A stretch of 5,715 nucleotides of DNA, taken from positions 1 to 5,715 of the forward strand of contig CAMOWP010000116.1 of NCBI GenBank assembly GCA_946628455.1. Direction: 5' to 3'. Shown here piece after piece: positions 1-4,734 of the stretch; the stretch's first letter is position 1, and each line of letters starts with the position of its first letter. The stretch is from an uncultured Clostridia bacterium. Its GTDB lineage: Bacteria; Bacillota; Clostridia; Oscillospirales; Acutalibacteraceae. The notes under the pieces were generated by a model that saw nothing but the letters and a program-made list of their open reading frames with translations, did not search any database and was not told where the DNA came from. The translations under genes and the position numbers were made by a program.

Positions 1-1
1 G

Positions 2-775
2 CTTTATTACACATCTCCGATAAGAAGCTTTTCTCACAGCGTTGAGGCTCAGCTCAATGCCGGAAGCGGAAAATACGAGAGCAGCATTGACATCACTGAC
101 AGCACCGAGGCGGGCTTATGGGAAATCAGGAGCATTTCGGCAACTGATGAATCAGGAAACACGGCAAGAGTTTACGCACTCAATACGGAAGGCGAGAAGA
201 ATACCGCAGACCTCAGCAAAGGAAGCTACACCGTTTCACGCTCAATCAAAAACGCGAGCATTCAGATTAACAAAAGCGCTCAGTACACGGGCGCGCAGAT
301 TAAGCCCGAGCCAATAGTTACTGAAAACGGACTTACGCTCGTTAAGGGCAGAGACTACACGGTATCTTACAAAAACAACGTAAGCGCCGGTATAGCTACG
401 GTAACAGTTACGGGAATCGGCGGTTATACGGAAGCCGCAGAGGCAGCCTTTACAATTATCAGGCCTGCCGTTACGCCTACTGTTGCAAAGCCCAAGGCTT
501 CAAAAATAACAAAGCTTGTTAAGGGAAGCAAAAAATTCACCGTTAAATGGAAAAAAATCAGCGGCGTTACAGGATACCAGATACAGTATTCAACCAACAA
601 AAAATTCAAAAGCGCAAAGAAAAAGACTGTGAAGGGCGCAAAAAAATACAAGCTTACAGTCAAAAAGCTTAAGGCGAAGAAAAAGTATTACGTAAGAATA
701 AGAACATATAAAAAGGTAAACGGCAAAACGTATTACTCCTCGTGGAGCAAGGCAAAGGCTGTTAAAACTAAATAG
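2..775 (+). CDS. Surface protein C-terminus with Ig-like and fibronectin III-like modules (5' partial)
   Basis: The frame is open from the left edge to a TAG at 773-775, giving 257 residues with no start in the window. Three beta-sandwich-like modules are visible. Residues 1 to about 77 carry a W-E-I-x-S-I-x-A-x-D-x-x-G-N-T pattern typical of bacterial Ig-like repeats. Residues about 78-154 match the Clostridia surface repeat with Q-Y-T-G-x-x-I-K-P, K-G-R-D-Y-T-V-S-Y-K-N-N and A-T-V-T-V-T-G. Residues about 162-257 look like a fibronectin III module (V-K-W-x-x-x-x-G-V-T-G-Y-x-I-Q-Y, then Y-Y-V-R-I-R-T-Y). The last module is about one third lysine. No LPXTG motif or C-terminal membrane anchor follows, so wall attachment, if any, may be electrostatic or lie in the missing N-terminal part. 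Such modules usually sit behind an enzymatic or adhesive domain. That part is outside the window, so the activity cannot be named. The gene converges on the metal-uptake operon. Confidence 0.85.
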   Translation, partial: LYYTSPIRSFSHSVEAQLNAGSGKYESSIDITDSTEAGLWEIRSISATDESGNTARVYALNTEGEKNTADLSKGSYTVSRSIKNASIQINKSAQYTGAQIKPEPIVTENGLTLVKGRDYTVSYKNNVSAGIATVTVTGIGGYTEAAEAAFTIIRPAVTPTVAKPKASKITKLVKGSKKFTVKWKKISGVTGYQIQYSTNKKFKSAKKKTVKGAKKYKLTVKKLKAKKKYYVRIRTYKKVNGKTYYSSWSKAKAVKTK

Positions 776-784
776 GCATAAAAA

Positions 785-808
785 AGACCGATTTTTTAAA
801 ATCGGTCT
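785..808. terminator. Bidirectional intrinsic terminator between convergent genes
   Basis: A perfect inverted repeat, GACCGATTTT at 786-795 and AAAATCGGTC at 798-807, is extended by an A-T pair at 785/808. On the + strand it is followed by TTTTTT at 811-816. On the - strand it is followed by a T-run formed by the A-run at 780-785. It lies in the 39-bp gap between the stop of the surface protein gene and the stop of the last operon gene, so it can end transcription from both sides. The A/T ends of the stem can also pair with the flanking runs. Confidence 0.9.
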
Positions 809-814
809 CATTTT

Positions 815-1285
815 TTAAAATTCAATCGTGCTGTTTTTTAAGGTATAATAGGTAACTCCGTTTTCGGTATAAGGAGTGAACTTTCCCGTTACCGTTATTT
901 CGGTTTCAAGCTCGGGAAAATCCTGCGGATAACGCATTTGCTTTGCAGGGACGAATTCAATTCCCTGCTGACAGCAGGCGGTTGCGTCAGGAATAACGCA
1001 GGAATAATATATCTTATTCAGCGTATTATCCTGAAAAATCTGGAAATTGCCCTTGATTTTGATTATTTCGCCCACATATTTTTCAGGCTCTGTCATTATA
1101 TTATAAACCTCGGCATAAACAACGGTTCCTGACAGCTTGCTTAAATCAAGGTCCACCACAAGCTCCTCCTCAGTTGTAGTCTTAGCTGAGGCGGAAGTTC
1201 CCTTTTCATTTTTATTCTTTGAACAGGCAGTAAAAACAGATAATATACATACTGCCGAAAGAATCAGACAAAGTGCTCTTTTCAT
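815..1285 (-). CDS. Small lipoprotein with a Cys-Cys motif, last gene of the metal-uptake operon
   Basis: A 156-residue protein with a lipoprotein signal peptide: a basic start (MKR), a hydrophobic stretch and the lipobox V-F-T-A-C with the lipidated Cys at residue 21. A Lys/Ser/Thr-rich linker runs to about residue 45. The rest (about 55-156) looks like one compact beta domain: E-K-Y-V-G-E-I-I-K-I-K-G at 68-79, D-A-T-A-C-C-Q-Q-G-I-E-F at 100-111, and I-T-V-T-G at 130-134. This order suggests an OB-like fold. The Cys104-Cys105 pair and its setting recall, from memory, the C-terminal CC motif of YcgQ/DUF1980 proteins, which have been linked to zinc homeostasis; that link is inference. It is a clear diverged paralog of the preceding gene. 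Start: GGAG at 1291-1294 is 5 nt before the ATG and begins 2 nt after the upstream stop codon, so translation is probably coupled. Its biochemical function is unknown. Confidence 0.9.
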   Translation of the reverse strand: MKRALCLILSAVCILSVFTACSKNKNEKGTSASAKTTTEEELVVDLDLSKLSGTVVYAEVYNIMTEPEKYVGEIIKIKGNFQIFQDNTLNKIYYSCVIPDATACCQQGIEFVPAKQMRYPQDFPELETEITVTGKFTPYTENGVTYYTLKNSTIEF

Positions 1286-1295
1286 ATGTACTCCA

Positions 1296-2039
1296 TTAAT
1301 ACTGTGTGTTTTTGCTGAGGGTTACGCCGCTGATTTTGCCATCCTCAATCCTGCCGTTTGCTATAACGATTGTTCCGAAGGCGGGAACCTCGAATTCGCC
1401 CTCAACGGGGATATTCCAGGAATTATCGTAATACGGGTCCTCAATCGCCGCATCGTTTTTCATTCTTCCGTAAAAGCCGATTGATTTTCCGCTGAATTTA
1501 TCGGGAAAATCCTTAACGTTTGTTATCTGCACTCTTTCAAGAGTATTGCTCATTGAGAGCATATCAATATCGCAATCATTCCCCTTATACTTCGTTTTTA
1601 TGGTGATTTCGGGGTTAACTATCCAGAAGCCGTCAAGCGCCGCCTTATCACTTTCATAAGTGCCGCTGACAGTTATAAGAGAGCCGTTTTTCGGGAGGTC
1701 CTTTTCCTCGCCCTCATATTTAAGCTCCCACTGCCAGTCACAGCACTTGGTGTTATCGTTATATCCCCATACATAGTACCTTGTAACGTCGTTATATGCG
1801 TCATAAAGAGTTGCAAAGGTGCCCTCCTTTTCAGCCGCCTGACCGCTGTATTCAGAAGCCTTTTCGTTATAGAAAATATTCTGATAAAGCGTGTATTCAA
1901 CAGTGTTGATAACAGTCGGCATAAGCACGGATTCAGCCTTTTCCTCTTTTTTTGCCGCTTTTTCGGTTTTGGGAGCACACGCGCTCAGAGCAGCAGCAAG
2001 CATAACCGCCGAAAGAAAAATCAATATAAGCCTTTTCAT
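1296..2039 (-). CDS. Lipoprotein with a Cys-Cys motif and two OB-like domains, in the metal-uptake operon
   Basis: A 247-residue protein with a lipoprotein signal peptide (MKR start, lipobox A-L-S-A-C, Cys21) and a Lys/Glu/Ala-rich linker to about residue 38. Residues about 47-147 align by eye with the neighbouring 156-residue lipoprotein: V-x-Y at the start, N-I, Y-x-G, G-x-F, Y-Y, D-N-T-K-C-C at 95-100, and I-T-V-S-G at 122-126. Residues about 168-247 look like a second, more diverged copy of the same fold (K-F-S-G-K-S-I-G-F-Y-G, then G-T-I-V-I-A-N-G-R) without the Cys pair. The start ATG overlaps the permease stop by one base (TAATG), and its AGGAG at 2046-2050 lies inside the permease gene. 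That argues for co-translation and a role with the importer, for example in metal capture or handover. The role is inferred from context only; I do not recognise a characterised homologue. Confidence 0.9.
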   Translation of the reverse strand: MKRLILIFLSAVMLAAALSACAPKTEKAAKKEEKAESVLMPTVINTVEYTLYQNIFYNEKASEYSGQAAEKEGTFATLYDAYNDVTRYYVWGYNDNTKCCDWQWELKYEGEEKDLPKNGSLITVSGTYESDKAALDGFWIVNPEITIKTKYKGNDCDIDMLSMSNTLERVQITNVKDFPDKFSGKSIGFYGRMKNDAAIEDPYYDNSWNIPVEGEFEVPAFGTIVIANGRIEDGKISGVTLSKNTQY

Positions 2040-2884
2040 TATTTTCTCCTTATCATACCGATAATATAAAAGATTATAAAGCCGATGATATCAACGCCGA
2101 CTATTGTTGAGCCGACAGGTGTTCCGCCGACAATTGCAACTAAAATTCCGATTACCGCACATAATACCGAGAACACCGCCGAGCAGATAATAACGGCGCG
2201 GAAATTCTTGAAAACGCGCATCGCCGAAAGCGCGGGGAAAATAACGAGTGCAGAGATAAGCAGCGAGCCGACAAGATTCATTGCAAGCACAATAATTACC
2301 GCAATTATTACAGCGATAAGAAGATTATAAGCGCCGACGTTAGTTCCCGTTGCGCGGGCGAAATCCTCGTCAAAGGTTACGGCAAAAATTTTGTTATAGA
2401 AAATTATGAACACCGCAACAACTACAACCGAAAGAATAACGCAAAGCCATACGTCAAGAGATGAAAGCGTTAATATTGACGTTGAGCCGAAAAGCGTTGT
2501 ACAAACGTCGCCCGAAATGTTGCTCGACGTTGAAAACAGGTTCATTATAAGATAACCGATTGCGAGCGCTCCAACGCTTATCATAGCTATTGCGGCGTCG
2601 CCTTTTATCTTCCTGTTTTTACCGCCTGCAAGAAGAATAACGGCTGAAATGACTGTAACGGGGAGAATCAGAAGCATATTGTTTGTAAGATTCATAACGG
2701 TTGCAATTGCCATTGCGCCGAAGGCTACGTGAGACAAGCCGTCACCTATAAATGAAAAACGTTTCAGAACGAGCGTTACGCCGAGAAGCGACGAGCAAAG
2801 CGCGATAAGCACGCCTGCGATAAGCGCATAGCGGACGAAGGGATACTGAAAATACTCGGAGAGCTTTGAAAATAATTCAGTCAT
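2039..2884 (-). CDS. znuB: Zinc/manganese ABC transporter permease, ABC-3 (ZnuB/AdcB) family
   Basis: The membrane subunit of a metal importer, 281 residues, normal for the family. It is almost wholly hydrophobic, with about eight or nine membrane segments. Family landmarks are G-D-G-L-S-H at 47-52 after the second segment (D-x-L-S-H in relatives), and F-D-E-D-F-A-R-A-T-G at 171-180, the cytoplasmic loop that contacts the ATPase. Further on come N-L-V-G-S-L-L-I-S-A-L-V-I-F-P-A at 203-218. Start choice: the ATG at 2884-2882 has AGGAGG at 2894-2899, 9 nt upstream, and lies one base after the ATPase stop. The frame stays open to a TTG at 2911, but a start there would make the Shine-Dalgarno sequence part of the coding region. 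The family assignment is strong. Zinc versus manganese cannot be decided from the permease, so the symbol is by family. Confidence 0.93.
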   Translation of the reverse strand: MTELFSKLSEYFQYPFVRYALIAGVLIALCSSLLGVTLVLKRFSFIGDGLSHVAFGAMAIATVMNLTNNMLLILPVTVISAVILLAGGKNRKIKGDAAIAMISVGALAIGYLIMNLFSTSSNISGDVCTTLFGSTSILTLSSLDVWLCVILSVVVVAVFIIFYNKIFAVTFDEDFARATGTNVGAYNLLIAVIIAVIIVLAMNLVGSLLISALVIFPALSAMRVFKNFRAVIICSAVFSVLCAVIGILVAIVGGTPVGSTIVGVDIIGFIIFYIIGMIRRK

Positions 2885-2885
2885 A

Positions 2886-3590
2886 TTATTCCCCCTCCTT
2901 TGCATCAACAAATGCCGCTCCCATATCGCTTAAAAGATATTCGTCCTTCGTTCCGAAAAACACCTTATGGGAGATATGAAGGATATGCGTTGCGTATTTT
3001 ACAGCGGCAGAGATATCGTGGGAAATCATAATAACCGTAATTCCCTGTTCGTTAAGACCTTTGATAAGAGAATACATCTCTTGCGTAACCTTTGGGTCAA
3101 GACCCGAAACGGGCTCATCAAGAAGAAGGAGCGACTTAGTTGCACAAAGCGCACGGGCAAGAAGAACTCTCTGCTGCTGACCGCCTGAAAGCTCGCGGTA
3201 GCAGCGTTTTGTAAGGTCTTCAATTCCCATTTTCTTTATGTTTTCTTTTGCACGTTCCTTATCCGCCTTTGAATAGAAGGGCTTGAAGCCGCTTGATGAA
3301 AGATTTCCCGAAAGGACAATTTCCCATACTGACGCAGGAAAGTCCTTTTGAACAACTGTCTGCTGCGGAAGGTAGCCTATCTCGTTTTTCTTCAGTCCGT
3401 CCCCCGTTTCGATTGAGCCGGAAATGGGAGGTTGAAGGTTAAGCAGCGTTTTCATAAGGGTTGATTTACCCGAGCCGTTTTCGCCTACTATGCAGAGATA
3501 GTCGCCGCTGTTTATTTCAAAATTAAGATTGGATACAACAACGTTTCCGTCATATCCGAGCGTTAGGTCTTTACATTTTAAGAGTGACAT
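2886..3590 (-). CDS. znuC: Zinc/manganese ABC transporter ATP-binding protein (ZnuC/AdcC family)
   Basis: The cytoplasmic ATPase that powers the metal importer, 234 residues, standard length. All nucleotide-binding elements are intact: Walker A G-E-N-G-S-G-K-S-T at 36-44, Q-loop Gln76 in G-Y-L-P-Q-Q, signature L-S-G-G-Q-Q-Q-R at 134-141, Walker B L-L-L-L-D at 154-158 with catalytic Glu159, D-loop S-G-L-D at 162-165, and switch His191 in I-S-H-D. The P-A-S-V-W-E-I-V-L-S-G stretch after the Q-loop is typical of the zinc/manganese (ABC-3) branch. GGAG at 3597-3600 stands 6 nt before the ATG. The stop is one base from the permease start, and the end of this gene carries the permease ribosome binding site. 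Metal specificity is not set by this subunit. Confidence 0.95.
   Translation of the reverse strand: MSLLKCKDLTLGYDGNVVVSNLNFEINSGDYLCIVGENGSGKSTLMKTLLNLQPPISGSIETGDGLKKNEIGYLPQQTVVQKDFPASVWEIVLSGNLSSSGFKPFYSKADKERAKENIKKMGIEDLTKRCYRELSGGQQQRVLLARALCATKSLLLLDEPVSGLDPKVTQEMYSLIKGLNEQGITVIMISHDISAAVKYATHILHISHKVFFGTKDEYLLSDMGAAFVDAKEGE
2894..2899 (-). promoter_or_regulatory. Ribosome binding site that fixes the permease start
   Basis: A perfect AGGAGG on the - strand, 9 nt before the ATG at 2884, lies within the last codons of the ATPase gene. It decides for this ATG over the in-frame TTG at 2911 and ATG at 2905, which lie upstream of it. Confidence 0.85.
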
Positions 3591-3602
3591 ATTTTTCTCC
3601 GT

Positions 3603-4574
3603 TTAGTTAAGCGCTTCCTTTAATACTTCCAGATTGCTTTCCATAATTGAAATGTAGGTTGCGCCTTCTTTAAGGTCTTTATCAGTTATTGACTGCATTG
3701 AATCAAGAGTAAGAATTTTCTGGTTTTTTTTCTTCGTGTTTTCAACAATAGTCTTAGCGATTTTGCCGTCGCCGCTTTCAATCTTCATAACCTTTGTAAG
3801 ACCAAGTTCGTCAACTTTTTTTGCAAGGAACGAAATTGTTTCAAAGCTTGCTTCACTCTCTGCCGAGCAGCCGACAAAAGCGGCATAGTAGGTCAAGCCG
3901 TAATCGTCAGTAAGGTATCTGAACGGGAAGCGGTCACCGAACACAAGCGTTTTATTCTTTGCGCTTTCAACGGCTTCGTCGTACTTTATGTCAAGTTCTA
4001 CAAGCTCGTCGCAATATGCCTTAGAATTTACATAGTAATCTGACGCATCTTCCTTATCTATTTCAGCAAAGGTCCGAGCGATTTCCTTTACGCATTTTTC
4101 AGCGTTTTCAAGGGAAAGCCAGATATGCTCGTCATACTCCGGGCTCTCCTCTTCTTCGTGTTCGCCTTCTTCCTGCATACCTTCAACGATTTCTTCTTCC
4201 TTAGCGCTCTCGCCAAGGACTTCAAGAAGGTTGATTGTTTTCATATTCTTGTTCTGAGCACTTTCAAGTGTATCGTGAACCCAGCTGTCGCTCTCGCCGC
4301 CAACGTAAATAAAAACGTCGCAGGTTGAAATTTTAATAATATCATCAGCAGTAGGCTGATAGTTATGAAGGTCTGCACCGCTTGAAAGAAGCATTGTATG
4401 GTCGATATGAATATCCTCGCCGACTATATTTTCCGTCCAGTCATAAATCGGGAAAATAGTTGAAACAACCTTTAATTTTGTTGCTTCGTCATTTTTGCTT
4501 TCTTTTGCAGAGCAGCCTGCAAAAGTTGCAGCAACAAGCACTAATGACAATAATACCGCAAATATTTTTTTCAT
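3603..4574 (-). CDS. znuA: Metal ABC transporter solute-binding lipoprotein (ZnuA/TroA family), variant metal site
   Basis: The lipid-anchored receptor of the importer, 323 residues. It has a lipobox T-F-A-G-C with Cys21, then V-S-T-I-F-P-I-Y-D-W at 37-46, as in cluster A-I binding proteins. Candidate ligands are His70 (A-D-L-H-N-Y-Q-P), His150 (D-E-H-I-W-L-S) and Asp291 (T-L-D-S-M, matching the T-D-S-I Asp of PsaA-type proteins). The third ligand, His in zinc and Glu in manganese relatives, falls at G-D-R-F-P-F (213-218), where Asp214 or Arg215 takes the position. A Glu-rich loop at about 131-149 holds one His (139), fewer than the usual zinc-binding His loop. The C-terminal G-A-T-Y-I-S-I-M-E-S-N-L also fits the family. 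It is first in the operon, with AGGAGG 6 nt before the ATG. Zinc is the more likely substrate given the acidic loop and lipoprotein neighbours, but manganese is possible, so the symbol is provisional. Confidence 0.9.
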   Translation of the reverse strand: MKKIFAVLLSLVLVAATFAGCSAKESKNDEATKLKVVSTIFPIYDWTENIVGEDIHIDHTMLLSSGADLHNYQPTADDIIKISTCDVFIYVGGESDSWVHDTLESAQNKNMKTINLLEVLGESAKEEEIVEGMQEEGEHEEEESPEYDEHIWLSLENAEKCVKEIARTFAEIDKEDASDYYVNSKAYCDELVELDIKYDEAVESAKNKTLVFGDRFPFRYLTDDYGLTYYAAFVGCSAESEASFETISFLAKKVDELGLTKVMKIESGDGKIAKTIVENTKKKNQKILTLDSMQSITDKDLKEGATYISIMESNLEVLKEALN

Positions 4575-4580
4575 TTTCTT

Positions 4581-4586
4581 CCTCCT
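4581..4586 (-). promoter_or_regulatory. Ribosome binding site of the metal-binding lipoprotein gene
   Basis: A perfect AGGAGG on the - strand with a 6-nt spacer to the ATG at 4574. It supports this start for the first gene of the operon. Confidence 0.85.
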
Positions 4587-4611
4587 GTTTTTTCAAACTA
4601 TTTTACTCAAT

Positions 4612-4626
4612 TTATTTTAATAATAA
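4612..4626. promoter_or_regulatory. Possible operator overlapping the -10 box (weak)
   Basis: A 15-bp inverted repeat, TTATTTTAATAATAA on the + strand, has 7-1-7 geometry with six of seven pairs matching. It covers the -10 box and the presumed start site, where a Fur-family repressor (Zur-like) would act. The sequence is pure A/T in an A/T-rich stretch, so chance is a serious alternative. Confidence 0.25.
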
Positions 4627-4647
4627 CATTTGTTTTAAAATTGTCAA
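4620..4647 (-). promoter_or_regulatory. Sigma-A type promoter of the metal-uptake operon
   Basis: On the - strand a perfect -35 box TTGACA (4647-4642) is followed by a 16-nt spacer and a -10 box TATTAT (4625-4620, five of six consensus bases). The TG of an extended -10 sits at 4628-4627, one base before the box. Transcription would start near 4613, giving a leader of about 38 nt that ends in the AGGAGG. The leader is too short for a usual riboswitch. Confidence 0.72.
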
Positions 4648-4669
4648 TCTTATTTTAATATGTTCAATT

Positions 4670-4684
4670 TATCATATATTGATA
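4670..4684. promoter_or_regulatory. Possible upstream inverted-repeat operator (weak)
   Basis: TATCATATATTGATA is a 15-bp inverted repeat with 7-1-7 geometry and six of seven pairs matching, including a C-G pair. It resembles the general Fur-family layout. It begins about 22 bp upstream of the -35 box, which is far for a simple repressor site, so the call is tentative. Confidence 0.25.
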
Positions 4685-4689
4685 TGAAA

Positions 4690-4717
4690 AAAACGCACGG
4701 AACTGTCCGTGCGTTTT
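4690..4717 (-). terminator. Intrinsic terminator of the symporter gene
   Basis: A 12-bp perfect stem (ACGCACGGA against TCCGTGCGT, extended by four A-T pairs) with a 4-nt loop at 4702-4705. On the - strand it is followed by a T-run (A-run at 4687-4693). It lies 17 nt after the symporter stop codon and ends about 42 nt before the operon -35 box, so it separates the two units. Confidence 0.9.
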
Positions 4718-4734
4718 AAAGCTGTTAATTAAGT

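Noticed and set aside
42..317. Open + strand frame of 91 codons inside the surface protein gene
   Set aside because: It is out of frame with the Ig-like coding sequence, rich in Arg/Ser/Thr with no domain pattern, and has no clear ribosome binding site.
424..811. Two overlapping - strand open frames opposite the fibronectin III module
   Set aside because: They are antisense images of Lys-rich codons (AAA/AAG read as TTT/CTT), giving Phe/Leu-rich pseudo-membrane sequences. One also runs through the terminator hairpin.
938..1484. + strand open frames opposite the two lipoprotein genes
   Set aside because: The - strand genes have signal peptides, ribosome binding sites and paralogy; the opposite frames show none of these.
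1673..1978. - strand open frame overlapping the 247-residue lipoprotein in another frame
   Set aside because: It is a Lys/Arg-rich frame shadow without a ribosome binding site, wholly inside a well-supported gene.
2085..2330. + strand open frame opposite the permease gene
   Set aside because: It is antisense to conserved membrane segments of the permease, with a low-complexity Ile/Thr/Ala composition.
2967..3223. Open frames on both strands within the ATPase gene
   Set aside because: The ATPase frame holds all catalytic motifs; the alternatives are out of frame or antisense and have no family features.
4575..4619. Possible riboswitch in the operon leader
   Set aside because: The leader predicted from the promoter is only about 38 nt, A/T-rich and without stable stems, too short for a known metal-sensing riboswitch.
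4125..4687. + strand open frames opposite the binding protein and its promoter region
   Set aside because: They are Phe/Leu-rich antisense images of Glu/Lys codons and A/T-rich intergenic DNA. The second reads through the operon promoter.
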